A stretch of DNA of 49,221 bases, taken from a candidate division Zixibacteria bacterium SM23_81. Its GTDB lineage: Bacteria; SM23-81. The DNA is taken from assembly GCA_001304015.1 (NCBI GenBank), contig LJUY01000016.1, positions 1 through 49,221 on the forward strand. The letters are read 5' to 3'. Position numbers and translations under genes: made by a program. This document shows, in pieces, positions 1 through 8,635 of the stretch. The notes under the pieces were generated by a model. It was not told the origin of the DNA. It worked only from the letters and a program-made list of their open reading frames with translations, and ran no database searches. Positions within the stretch are counted from its first letter, which is position 1. The number at the start of each line of letters is the position of its first letter.

Positions 1-1720
1 CAGCCATGGGCGCAAAACCAGCTACATCGGCGTAGGCTGAAGAGTCCGCATACAGCACAGAATCAGGCATGGGCGCCGATCCGGCCACATCCGCATAACC
101 CGCCACCCGGGCCGTATCCGCCAAAACAGCATAATCGGCCGTGTCTGAATAGACCGCATGCGTCACAGAATCAGCCATAGGCGCCACTGCTGCATAATCG
201 GCCGTGTCCGCATAGACCGCATGGGTCACCGAATCCGGCATGGGCGCCGAACCGGCCACATCCGCATACCCAGAGGAGTCCGCATAGCCAACCGAGTCAA
301 GACTTGAGGGAAAGAAAGCGGTGGTCTGCACTGTCCCATCAGGAAATTTGAAACCACCTGTTGTGGAGCGGACAATACCCTCCACCTGAAGTTTCTCCAC
401 CGGAACCGGCGTTCCGATGCCGATGTCGCCATTTTGCTGAACGACGAAGTTCGCAGTCCAGGTCGATCCTTGGTCTGCGCTCGCAGCCACTGTAAAGATA
501 TTATTGGAACCCTGGCCGTCAGTAAACATAATCATTTGTCGATTAAAACCGTTATTGCTGCCAATTAAAATGCCGCCATAGTCAATAAACTCGCTCCCCA
601 AATTACTCACCTCTTGAATCTGAAACTGCTCAACTGCGGCTCCAAATCTCATTGCACCTTGGAGGTGTAACTTCGCCTGTGGACCCATCAGCCCGATGCC
701 CACGTTACCCGATACTGCAGAGTACATGTCACTGCCAGAAATCGCCCAGTCGCTGTCTGTCCCAGCTAAGTCGGCATAGGCGACCGAGTCTGGCATAGGT
801 GCAAACCCAGCCACATCCGCATACCCAGATGAATCCGCATACCCAACCGAGTCAAGACTTGAGGCAGAGAACGCAGTGGTCTGTACCGTACCATCCGGGA
901 ACTTGAAGCCACCGGTTGTGGAGTAGACAACCCCCTCAACCTGCAGTTTCTCCAGCGGGGTTGGCGTGCCGATGCCGATGTCGCCATTTTGCTGAATAAC
1001 GAAGTTCGCAGTCCAGGTTGATCCTTGATCTGCGCTCACAGTCACGGTAAAGATATTATCTGAAGCCTGGCCGTCGGTAAACAACATCATTTGCCGATTA
1101 AAGCCGTCATTGCTTCTAATCCCAAGGCCTCCAAAATCGATAAAATCGCTAATATCGCGAGTCACCTCTTGAATCTGATATTTCGCAGTGGCGGACCCAA
1201 ATCTCAAGGCGCCCTCGATTTGTAACTTCGCCGTTGGACTCGTTAGCCCGATGCCCACGTTTCCAGAAACAGCGGAATACATGTTATTGCCCGCAATCGT
1301 CCAGTCACCGTCACCGACAGTTATCCGAGCATAATCGGCGGTATCGGCTTCAGCAGCTCTAAATGCATATCCTACACTCAAAATCCGCCGCCTCGGCGCC
1401 AGCTCGGGATCGGCTTCCACCTGTACGCCAAGCCAGCGTTGTGGACCACTAAAAACCGTATCTGAGATAGCGTTCACGCTGCCCAGCAAAACGTTGAAGA
1501 TTCCACGACTCACCACCACAGGCTGTGTTTCACTCCATATCTGAGTTCCCCCCGTTGAATCGGTATAGATGGAGAAAGTCATGGAGACGGTGGTGTCCAA
1601 CGCCACGCCGTTAGTGTCGGTAAGCGTCCCCTGAAAATTCATCAGGCTAGGTACATCGGCATATGCCATCATCGAAAGCGAGAACATCACCAGAACCCCT
1701 ACAAAAACGATCGTTTTCAT
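1..1720 (-). CDS. Secreted repeat-rich surface protein, C-terminus outside window
   Basis: The frame is open from an ATG at 1720 to the window edge (573 codons), with AGGAG about 8 nt upstream. Residues 1-21 (MKTIVFVGVLVMFSLSMMAYA) are a signal peptide. An N-terminal segment containing NFQGTLTDTNG follows and is predicted to be beta-rich. Two long units of about 185 residues come next, each with SAVSGNVGIG, an FTDGQ segment, QNGDIGIGTP and TTGGFKFPDGTVQTTAF. The protein then runs into short degenerate repeats such as YADSSGYADVAG and DSVTHAVYADTADYA. The 'GNVGIGT' and 'FPDGTVQTTA' motifs are typical of tail-fibre-like or adhesin-like surface proteins whose C-terminus often carries a chaperone or sorting domain; that part lies outside. 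A cell-surface or fibre role is inference. Confidence 0.8.
   Translation of the reverse strand, partial: MKTIVFVGVLVMFSLSMMAYADVPSLMNFQGTLTDTNGVALDTTVSMTFSIYTDSTGGTQIWSETQPVVVSRGIFNVLLGSVNAISDTVFSGPQRWLGVQVEADPELAPRRRILSVGYAFRAAEADTADYARITVGDGDWTIAGNNMYSAVSGNVGIGLTSPTAKLQIEGALRFGSATAKYQIQEVTRDISDFIDFGGLGIRSNDGFNRQMMLFTDGQASDNIFTVTVSADQGSTWTANFVIQQNGDIGIGTPTPLEKLQVEGVVYSTTGGFKFPDGTVQTTAFSASSLDSVGYADSSGYADVAGFAPMPDSVAYADLAGTDSDWAISGSDMYSAVSGNVGIGLMGPQAKLHLQGAMRFGAAVEQFQIQEVSNLGSEFIDYGGILIGSNNGFNRQMIMFTDGQGSNNIFTVAASADQGSTWTANFVVQQNGDIGIGTPVPVEKLQVEGIVRSTTGGFKFPDGTVQTTAFFPSSLDSVGYADSSGYADVAGSAPMPDSVTHAVYADTADYAAVAPMADSVTHAVYSDTADYAVLADTARVAGYADVAGSAPMPDSVLYADSSAYADVAGFAPMA
233..1320 (-). repeat. 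Two 555-bp direct repeat units inside the surface-protein gene
   Basis: Matching landmarks recur exactly 555 bp apart (for example GACTTGAGG at 301 and 856, CGATGTCGCC at 421 and 976). 555 bp is 185 codons, so the reading frame is kept. The copies have diverged by point changes, with the QNGDIGIGTP and GGFKFPDGTVQTTAF parts most conserved. This is an internal duplication of one protein module, not a mobile element. Confidence 0.85.
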
Positions 1721-1875
1721 GACTAAGCTCCTATGAGGATAGGGTTTTTAAAAGTAACGGAATCTTCAGATCGCCTGATACTGATGAATAAATGATGACA
1801 CTCTTTGGAAAAAATCTTCCAACAATAAAAAAACCTCCTAAAAACTACACCTAAACTTACTGAAAGTATACGAGT

Positions 1876-1904
1876 ATTCTATTACAATTACGAGCATTTG
1901 TCAA
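1876..1904 (-). promoter_or_regulatory. Sigma-70-type promoter P1 for the surface-protein gene
   Basis: On the minus strand the site reads TTGACA (1899-1904), a 17-nt spacer, then TAGAAT (1876-1881). A run of eight T bases lies just upstream of the -35 box. The predicted start near 1869 gives a leader of about 150 nt. The T-tract plus CTTGACAAA arrangement is shared with the promoters at 16701 and 25050. Confidence 0.7.
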
Positions 1905-2887
1905 GAAAAAAAATTACCTCGTTCCAAAGCTTAAGAGAATACCGCAGTCGAGGCTCATAAAATATATGTTTGTTCCGAGCGTTTTCAGGACAAAGGGAAA
2001 CAAAAATAAACTGGAACAGCGGCGAAACTTAGCGCAATAAAGATCTTGAGGACCTTAAAATCTCAACACTTTTGGAAGTTTTATCTATCAGAACATGAGT
2101 GATATCGAAGTGGGCTGAATCAGAATCCTTAAGTCCTCGAGTCTTTTTCACACAAGAAGCACTCTCAGAACCTCATGAATCCAAGCTTGTTTCGTCGATA
2201 ACACGCCTATTTGCCCACCTCTATTAGCTGCACATCAAACTCTCCCGCCCGGTTAGATCTGGATATCTCCTGCTGTGAACAGTTTACTACTATCACTATG
2301 TATGTCCAGTTATGCTGGGGATCGCCGATGTCTTTAGAACTCGCCCAAAGTGTCAGTGGGCAGTAAGCAAGAGACAGTCCCCCCTTTCACCCCAATACAC
2401 TGAGGATCCGGGGTTCGGGATCTCGCCTAAATCCCACCCAAAAGGGCTCAATATCTTGAGCCCTTAAATTATTCATAATTCCCGGTTCCCGATTTCACCT
2501 CGAATCTTAGAATCCTTGAATTCCCGACCCCTATCTTTTCGCGATCCACAAATCACCTCTTTTTCTCTTGACAAACAACAGCACTGTCTTTACCCTATCA
2601 CTAAACTACTCCAATTCGTTCTCCTCTCCACCACACCACACTAGGGGTACGGGACTCGGGATTCGGGCCCTCACCCAAACTCCGCCTAAGAGGGATTAAT
2701 ATATTGAGGTTCTATATTATTCAAAGATCCTTGTTTCCGATTTCGCTTCGAACCCTGGAATCCTTGAACCCTCGCCTCTATCTTTTCACGATCCACGATT
2801 CACGAATCACGTCTTTCCCCTTGACAAACCTGGCATCTTGCTTTACCCTATCTCCAGGACACTTAAAAATTTCCTAGTGAGGTAACA
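1905..2887. other. Intergenic stretch without a gene, partly repetitive
   Basis: No convincing coding frame or RNA gene was found in this stretch of nearly 1 kb between the divergent surface-protein and acetyltransferase genes. The right half holds two diverged copies of one sequence, annotated separately. The sequence between 1905 and about 2400 shows nothing recognisable. Confidence 0.6.
2408..2849 (+). repeat. Imperfect direct repeat (2408-2596 and 2648-2849), each copy ending in a promoter
   Basis: Both copies run from a GGG(T/A)(T/C)TCGGGAT-like start, through a CCCGATTT/TCCGATTTC block and GAATCCTTGAA, to CTATCTTTTC(G/A)CGATCCAC. Each then has TTGACA-17-TACCCT, at 2568-2596 and 2821-2849. 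The second copy is the likely promoter of the acetyltransferase gene at 2888. Fragments of the same 'CACGATTCACGAATCACG' type recur at 33640 and 38300. Confidence 0.65.
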
Positions 2888-3790
2888 ATGGACATCGCCA
2901 CCATCGCGCGAGAGGATTTGGCAGATCTGAGTCGCTTCTGCAACCAGAATATCGAATACGACCAATTCACGCTACAGCTTATCGAAGACAAGATCTTTGG
3001 AGACCCTCACTTCGACCCGGAAAACGTTCTTGTGGGCAGGGAAGAGGGCCAAATCGTGGCCTTCATGCCTGGGCTGTGGAAGCAAAAGGACGATCGGCGA
3101 ATCGGCTGGATCAAGTGGTTTGCCGTGGAGAGGGGAAGGAGACGAGAGGGAATCGGCTCACGCCTGTTGGAGGAGCTGGAGACAAGGTTCCGGAATCACG
3201 GAGTTCAGGAGATCCGGGTTTCCGATAGCGCTCCCAACTATCTTCAACCGGGCATTGATCCTCGCAACACAGAGGCCGTGGCCTTTCTGCTCAGGAAAGG
3301 GTATACCAAGACAGGGGATTTCTTCCATATGGAGGCGGAGCTGGCCTCACAAGACCTGGAGACCAGAGAAAGCGAGAAGGTTTTAGAAAGGGAGGGCTTC
3401 AGCTTTCGCCGGTTGGAGCCAGAGGATCGCCAGAGCTTTATGACCTTTCTGGCCGGAGATCCCCGAGAGGACGCTTACCGGGTGGACAAATGTTACCGGC
3501 AACAACCCATTAGTTGCCACATCGCACTTCATGGGGGCAACGTGGTGGCTTACGCCCAGTATGATGTGGATCGTCCGGGATGGTTCGGAGGTATGCGCAC
3601 TGCCGAGGAGTTCCGCCAGGCCAAAGGATTGGGCACCATCCTCTTCAAGCGGTGCCTGGCAGATATGCGTCGCCTGGGTTACCAGAAGGCCCTCATAGGT
3701 TGGGTAGCCCCCCTTTATTTCTATGCCAAGGTGGCCAACGCTAGAGTCTGCCGAACTATGTGGCTGTTGACGAAAAAATTGGAGAGTTGA
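2888..3790 (+). CDS. Tandem GNAT-family N-acetyltransferase
   Basis: This 300-residue protein has two GNAT folds. The first (about residues 1-160) contains the acetyl-CoA loop in RRREGIGSRLLEEL. The second (about 170-300) contains QAKGLGTILFKRCL. Transfer of an acetyl group from acetyl-CoA to an amine is expected; the substrate cannot be read from sequence. Tandem GNAT proteins of this length include mycothiol-synthase-like enzymes, but nothing here supports that substrate. The ATG has GAGG 5 nt upstream and follows a TTGACA-17-TACCCT promoter. It stands alone between repeat-rich spacers. Confidence 0.85.
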   Translation: MDIATIAREDLADLSRFCNQNIEYDQFTLQLIEDKIFGDPHFDPENVLVGREEGQIVAFMPGLWKQKDDRRIGWIKWFAVERGRRREGIGSRLLEELETRFRNHGVQEIRVSDSAPNYLQPGIDPRNTEAVAFLLRKGYTKTGDFFHMEAELASQDLETRESEKVLEREGFSFRRLEPEDRQSFMTFLAGDPREDAYRVDKCYRQQPISCHIALHGGNVVAYAQYDVDRPGWFGGMRTAEEFRQAKGLGTILFKRCLADMRRLGYQKALIGWVAPLYFYAKVANARVCRTMWLLTKKLES

Positions 3791-4329
3791 AAGAGTTCGG
3801 AGAGGTTGGAGTTCGTATTGATTGAAAAACCGGGAATCGGGAAAGAAACCAAGGAGTTCGGGATTCGGGAAAACCAAAACATACTTGTCATTCTGAACCG
3901 CTGAGTGGAACGAAGCGGTGAAGAATCTCTGCCGAAATGAAATCAGGGGTGCTATCGAATTAGAATCCCACCGTGTGGCTGATGAGGAAAAGTTTGGAGA
4001 GTTGAGAGAGTTTGGAGAGTTGAAATAAATGAGATGCTCGAAGCTCGTCAGTCGATGCTCGATGCTCGACCAGCTACCCTTTTTTGTCATTCCCGCGCAA
4101 GCGGGAATCCAGCGTCTTTTCCCCCGGTTCCCAAACTCAGTTTGGAAGCTCTTTAAAGACGGATGTCGCTCTTGTGTCAGGAGATTGCCGCGTCGGGCTT
4201 GGCGGAGTTTATCCTGAGCGAAGCGAAGGACCTGCCTTCCTCGCAATGACCGCTTATGTTAAAGGTTTGGAGAATAAAAAAGGGCGAGGAAACCTCGCCC
4301 CTACAGCATATCAGCTGTCAACCGTTTTT
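3791..4329. repeat. Cluster of dispersed intergenic repeats
   Basis: No gene is supported here. The stretch holds short pieces typical of genome-wide repeats: a perfect hairpin ATTCCCGC-GCAA-GCGGGAAT at 4089-4108, TCATTCTGAACCGCTGAGTG near 3890, TTATCCTGAGCGAAGCGAAG near 4208, and tandem GAGTTGAGAGAGTTTGGAGA-like runs near 3790 and 4005. Open frames crossing it on both strands are compositional artefacts. Confidence 0.65.
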
Positions 4330-5883
4330 TCACTGCTTGCTGCCTTCTGCTAGCTGTTCCTCTCCCAGCCGCCAATTCAATTCCCTCCGTCTCTTCAGGG
4401 CCCGATGACGAGCTACTGTCTTGTTCCACAACTTCATCCTCTCGTCCCGTTTGGCATCGGTGTTGTCCGGATGCCGTCGGTAACGGTAGAGAACCTGGTG
4501 CACTCGATCCAGATCGTACTTCTCGGTGACCTTCAGGACCAGATCGTAATCTTCGCCATAATGACCCAGTTCTTTCTCATCGAAGCCACCGAACTCGGCG
4601 ATGACCTTCTTATGCCACACCCGCACGGCACCCGCTCCATCACAGCGCATAATGTTGTTGCGGCTATACTCCAAATGTTTGATGACGCCAAACTCTTCCA
4701 GGACATCCCCAGATTCATCCATCAGGTCATAGTAGGAGACCGCCAAAGCCGCCCTGGGGTGACTCTCCAGATGGTCGGTCATGGCTTGCAGGGTCTCGGG
4801 CAGGTATTCATCATCGGAATCCAGCTGGGCTATGTACTTTCCCCGGGCAGCTCTCCAACCCAGGTTCAGAGACAGGGCTATGATGTTCTCATGATTCTCG
4901 ATTAGCCGTACCCGAGGGTCCTTCTGAGATATTTTCCTGACCACCTCTTTTGTCCTATCAGTGGAGCCGTTGTCCACCACCACCACCTCGATCTCCTTCA
5001 GGGTTCCCCTAAGAACGCTTTCGATGGCCTTGGCAATGAAACGCTCTCGGTTGTAGACGGGGATGACCACGCTGGCCAGAACGGGGAATTTCTCAGCCTC
5101 GCTGTAAGTCACCGTTTGGTTTTCGTGATCGAGAAATGCTTCCCGACGTTTGAGCATCTGCTGGCAGGCTCGCTCTATCTCCTTCTCTTCCCGCTCATCG
5201 TAGAACAGGTAAGAAAAGCCACCGTACTTGCCCGTGCCGGGGAAAAACAGCTTGGAGGCTCCAATATTGGCTGCCTCGTGCTCCTCCTCGCTGATCAGCA
5301 CGTCGTAGAGCACCTGGGGTACCTGGAGGATTTCGTATTTTTCCATAAGGCGTAACTGCAGATCATAGTCGTGGGCCGAATTGAAGCTTTCGTCCCAACC
5401 ACCTAGATCACGCAATGCCTCGGTGCGGTAAACCCGAAGGTGGCCGAAGTCGAAGCGCTCGGTGATGTCTCCGAAGAAATCCATCAGCTTCTTTCGCTCT
5501 CGTCCACCATCGGGTAGAACCTCCTGGTAGTCGGAGTAGAACATGGCTGCCTTAGGATTTTGCTCGACCGCCTGGAGCAGAGCCTTACAAGCTTCAGAAT
5601 GAAGCCTAATGTTTGGTGGCAGCTCTAGAAAGATCTCACCTTGAGCTTGAGAGAGGGCGTGATTGCGCATGCCGGCGATGTTGTCGTACAAGCCTGGCAG
5701 CTCGATGGCCCGCTTCTCCCTCTCCAGGACCTTGCGAGCCGGTAAGGAAGTTGCCCCACGACCACATTGATCCACCACCATGACCTCGGCCTCCTGGAGG
5801 ATTTGCTCTTTTAATCCCCCAAGCTGAACCTCCACCGCCTGATCCTGGCAATAGATGGGCAACATGATGGTGATCTTTGTCAT
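4330..5883 (-). CDS. Two-domain family 2 glycosyltransferase
   Basis: The product has 517 residues. The C-terminal half is a normal GT-A domain with ASVVIPVYNRERF, VVVDNGSTDRT and the metal-binding AQLDSDDEYLP. The N-terminal half looks like a second GT-A fold (ITIMLPIYCQDQ, MVVDQCGRG, SAHDYDLQLRLMEKY) but has FLELPP where the DxD motif is expected, so it is probably not catalytic alone. It likely transfers sugars from nucleotide-sugar donors to a cell-surface glycan. I chose the ATG at 5883, which has GGAGG 5 nt upstream, over an in-frame GTG at 5895. It lies 37 bp after the SpoIID-like gene in the murQ operon. Confidence 0.85.
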   Translation of the reverse strand: MTKITIMLPIYCQDQAVEVQLGGLKEQILQEAEVMVVDQCGRGATSLPARKVLEREKRAIELPGLYDNIAGMRNHALSQAQGEIFLELPPNIRLHSEACKALLQAVEQNPKAAMFYSDYQEVLPDGGRERKKLMDFFGDITERFDFGHLRVYRTEALRDLGGWDESFNSAHDYDLQLRLMEKYEILQVPQVLYDVLISEEEHEAANIGASKLFFPGTGKYGGFSYLFYDEREEKEIERACQQMLKRREAFLDHENQTVTYSEAEKFPVLASVVIPVYNRERFIAKAIESVLRGTLKEIEVVVVDNGSTDRTKEVVRKISQKDPRVRLIENHENIIALSLNLGWRAARGKYIAQLDSDDEYLPETLQAMTDHLESHPRAALAVSYYDLMDESGDVLEEFGVIKHLEYSRNNIMRCDGAGAVRVWHKKVIAEFGGFDEKELGHYGEDYDLVLKVTEKYDLDRVHQVLYRYRRHPDNTDAKRDERMKLWNKTVARHRALKRRRELNWRLGEEQLAEGSKQ

Positions 5884-5920
5884 GGGTTCCTCCACGAAGC
5901 ACCTACTTGAAAGAGTGATA

Positions 5921-7495
5921 TCAAAAAATTCTTTTCAAACTTGTATCCCGGTAATAATGGGCCAGGATCTCATGGTGCCCCTTCCCCCTCACTGCCATCA
6001 TGGTAGCGCCCACCTGACAAAGCCCCACACCATGGCCCCAACCAGCTCCACGGAGATCGATGGCCTCAATCTGTCCCCCCGAGTCCCTCTGGTAATCAAC
6101 GATAAAACAGGAGCTGTACAGATGGGTATCGGACAAAACCCAGCGGATCTCCAACTCCCTTTCCAGCACCAACGTTCCCTCTGAGCCGATAATGGCCAGT
6201 TGCGATATGCGACCCGATTCCCCCCTGGCGATTGGCCGCAGCTCCTTTAATGTCCCAATATTATGTCCGCTTTTCCGTTTTATAATCTCCTCCAACTCCT
6301 TCCGGCCATAGGAGACCTGCCAGCGGTAGTAATCTCGAGCGTAGGACAAATACTCAGGAAGATCAGGCACATCGGGGTTGCAGTAGGCCTCTGGTGTGGC
6401 CTCGATCCACTCGCGAGCCTTCGCCTCCGAGGATATGGGATAGAAAGCCTCCGCCGCCTTAGGGGATGGGGCATCGATTCCGGAGCGCATGTAGGAGATG
6501 GGCTCGCCGGGCCAAACGTGCTCGTTGGCCTCCATGATCCCGCCGCACACTTTCGAGTAACGAGCATCACACACCCGGCCCTGGGAGACAAGAACTTCAC
6601 CCCTAGTTTCCTCCATGGCTCGCCGGGATACTGGCCCTTCGCGCAGGCTTCCGTAATAACACTGGCAGTGATCGCCGTTGCACAGATCGAAGGGTTCCAG
6701 ACGATGGTGTTTGCCAGCGGTGACCAGAATGGTTGAGCGAGCCGCTACCGTCTGAGCTTTGAGCAGTTCCAAAGGACACTGGGCGCTCATTTCCGAGGAG
6801 TTCACACTGACCAGATACTCCTCGACGGGCAGTTCGTTGACGGCTAACAGCTTGCCATCATTGCCCATGAGAAATTCCATATCGCCCCGATAGGCTAGCT
6901 TTTCTCGGTGCTCCCAGTGAAAGTCGCGGCCCACAGGCGAGTCGTGTAAGACGACCTGTCCCGAGTGATGCGTTCGCACCAGCATTCGCCGTCCCAGACA
7001 CTGCACCTGACCGTCAGGTCCAACCACCTCCATGTGCCCGCGGGGAACTCCGATCATATCCGGCACCACCAAAGCATTCTGTCCCAGCTCCAGCTTGGAC
7101 AAAGCCTCTTGAGCCTCCTCTTTGGTGCCAAAAGGGCCCAGACAAATCCAATGCTCTCGATTATCCAAGATGAGCTTTCCCTTATGTTCCAGTCTCTCTC
7201 CCACTGTCATTAGACGGGCGGGGAGCCCCTGGCTTTCGCGATCCCGTAGGCATCGTCGGGCTTCTTTCTGGTCGACAAACAGATCGGTTCGAGCAAAATA
7301 GGAAAAGCTGGCAGTGCTTCCCCCCTTCAACCTCACTTCCCAGATCTCTCCCGGCTCTCCTTTGATCGCCTCGCTGTGGCAATCGTCCTCCACGCTAAAA
7401 GATCCCTCGACCTGGAAACGAATGCGCTCTTCACCTTCCACCACGGCGATGCGCACTATTGGTTGAGGTTGGCCCTGATAATCCTCAATCCTCAT
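5921..7495 (-). CDS. SpoIID/LytB-domain protein (peptidoglycan-acting)
   Basis: The 524-residue product carries the SpoIID domain in its second half: NELPVEEYLVSVNSSEM, LLKAQTVAARS, then GAGWGHGVGLCQVGA near the C-terminus. In this family SpoIID is a lytic transglycosylase acting on denuded glycan strands and LytB is an amidase enhancer. The first about 200 residues include a segment like a SPOR module (HWICLGPFGTKEEAQEAL). No signal peptide or membrane segment is visible at the N-terminus, which is odd for an enzyme of the wall. The start overlaps the murQ stop by 4 bp (ATGA), indicating translational coupling. Confidence 0.85.
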   Translation of the reverse strand: MRIEDYQGQPQPIVRIAVVEGEERIRFQVEGSFSVEDDCHSEAIKGEPGEIWEVRLKGGSTASFSYFARTDLFVDQKEARRCLRDRESQGLPARLMTVGERLEHKGKLILDNREHWICLGPFGTKEEAQEALSKLELGQNALVVPDMIGVPRGHMEVVGPDGQVQCLGRRMLVRTHHSGQVVLHDSPVGRDFHWEHREKLAYRGDMEFLMGNDGKLLAVNELPVEEYLVSVNSSEMSAQCPLELLKAQTVAARSTILVTAGKHHRLEPFDLCNGDHCQCYYGSLREGPVSRRAMEETRGEVLVSQGRVCDARYSKVCGGIMEANEHVWPGEPISYMRSGIDAPSPKAAEAFYPISSEAKAREWIEATPEAYCNPDVPDLPEYLSYARDYYRWQVSYGRKELEEIIKRKSGHNIGTLKELRPIARGESGRISQLAIIGSEGTLVLERELEIRWVLSDTHLYSSCFIVDYQRDSGGQIEAIDLRGAGWGHGVGLCQVGATMMAVRGKGHHEILAHYYRDTSLKRIF

Positions 7496-8412
7496 TTCTT
7501 CTTACCCTCGACGGCCCCCCTGACGAATCCGTCCGAGGCCTTCAGCCTTTTTCGCGCTTTCTCAGCGCTCACATGGGCTAGGATCATGACGATGGCCGTC
7601 TTGACGTGCCCCCCGGCCGCAACCAGAACCTCTGCCGCCCTATCGTAATCAACGCCGGTCACCATCATCACCACCCGTTTGGAGCGCTCCTGGAGTTTTT
7701 GGCTGGTCATCTGCAGATCGACCATCATGTTTCCGTAGACCTTGCCCAGTCGGATCATGGAGGTGGTGGTCAGCATGTTCAAGACCATCTTCTGGGCGGT
7801 GGCCGCCTTCATGCGCGTGGAGCCCATAACGACCTCTGGTCCCACCACTGGACAGATGGCCACATCCACAGGGAAGTTGATCTCCGAGCGGGGCGTGCAG
7901 GTCACATAGATGGTTTTTGCTCCCACCTCCCGGGCCTTTTTGACCGCCGCCACCACGTAAGGAGTGCGGCGGCTGGCAGCCAGGCCGCAAACCACATCCC
8001 TCCCGGTCACATCGCGCTTCATCAGATCCCGAGCGGCATCCTCAGCATGATCCTCCGCCCCCTCCACAGCACGCACCAGGGCTCCGTAACCTCCGGCGAT
8101 GATCCCCTGAACCATCTCCGGTGAAGCTCCGAAGGTGGGCGGACACTCGGAGGCATCCAGCACGCCCAGCCTTCCACTGGTCCCGGCACCCACATAGATC
8201 AGTCGGCCTCCCTTCTTGAAGGCTTCTACGATGATCTCCGCCGCCTGGGCGATGTAGGGCAGCTCTTTTTTGACGACCAGAGCAACTTTATGGTCTTCGG
8301 CGTTGATCAGCTGGACAATTTCCAGGGCTGATTTGGTGTCGATGTCCATGGTGGCCGGATTACGCTGTTCCGTCACCAATTTCCTAATTTCATCGAAAAC
8401 GGCTTTGCTCAT
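7492..8412 (-). CDS. murQ: N-acetylmuramic acid 6-phosphate etherase
   Basis: MurQ cleaves the lactyl ether of MurNAc-6-phosphate to give GlcNAc-6-phosphate and D-lactate during peptidoglycan recycling in the cytoplasm. The 306-residue length is usual. Diagnostic stretches are TEQRNPATMDID at the N-terminus, VGAGTSGRLGVLDASECPPT, EGAEDHAEDAARD with the catalytic Glu region, GLAASRRTPYV and MGSTRMKAATAQK. It is first in an operon with the SpoIID-like and glycosyltransferase genes. The start at 8412 has only a weak purine-rich site. Confidence 0.96.
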   Translation of the reverse strand: MSKAVFDEIRKLVTEQRNPATMDIDTKSALEIVQLINAEDHKVALVVKKELPYIAQAAEIIVEAFKKGGRLIYVGAGTSGRLGVLDASECPPTFGASPEMVQGIIAGGYGALVRAVEGAEDHAEDAARDLMKRDVTGRDVVCGLAASRRTPYVVAAVKKAREVGAKTIYVTCTPRSEINFPVDVAICPVVGPEVVMGSTRMKAATAQKMVLNMLTTTSMIRLGKVYGNMMVDLQMTSQKLQERSKRVVMMVTGVDYDRAAEVLVAAGGHVKTAIVMILAHVSAEKARKRLKASDGFVRGAVEGKKK

Positions 8413-8457
8413 ACTTAAAAACTCTCAAGGACTTGGAATGAAATCTATATTTCTATT

Positions 8458-8486
8458 AATTTACCACAATTTTTCCGTGGGGTCAA
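8458..8486 (-). promoter_or_regulatory. Sigma-70-type promoter for murQ operon
   Basis: The minus strand reads TTGACC (8481-8486), 17 nt, TAAATT (8458-8463). It is placed about 45 bp before the murQ start. Confidence 0.55.
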
Positions 8487-8527
8487 CACAATTCTAGTTT
8501 TCTATAATGGGAATAGCGGATTTTCTC

Positions 8528-8556
8528 TTGACATTTCTTCATGGTGGTGGTATTGT
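8528..8556 (+). promoter_or_regulatory. Sigma-70-type promoter for the flavoprotein gene
   Basis: The site reads TTGACA (8528-8533), 17 nt, TATTGT (8551-8556), and lies about 80 bp before the chosen ATG at 8636. It is divergent from the murQ promoter. Confidence 0.6.
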
Positions 8557-8635
8557 TTGAGCAGTCACGGAGGTGGTTTTTCTTTGGGCAAACGTTCAGG
8601 CAAAAGTCAGTTTGAATATAAACAGGAGGCAACTG

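Noticed and set aside
3383-4246. Long minus-strand open frame overlapping the acetyltransferase 3' end
   Set aside because: It is antisense to a clear gene and runs through dispersed repeats (PACAGMT and RFAQDK-type translations are repeat signatures).
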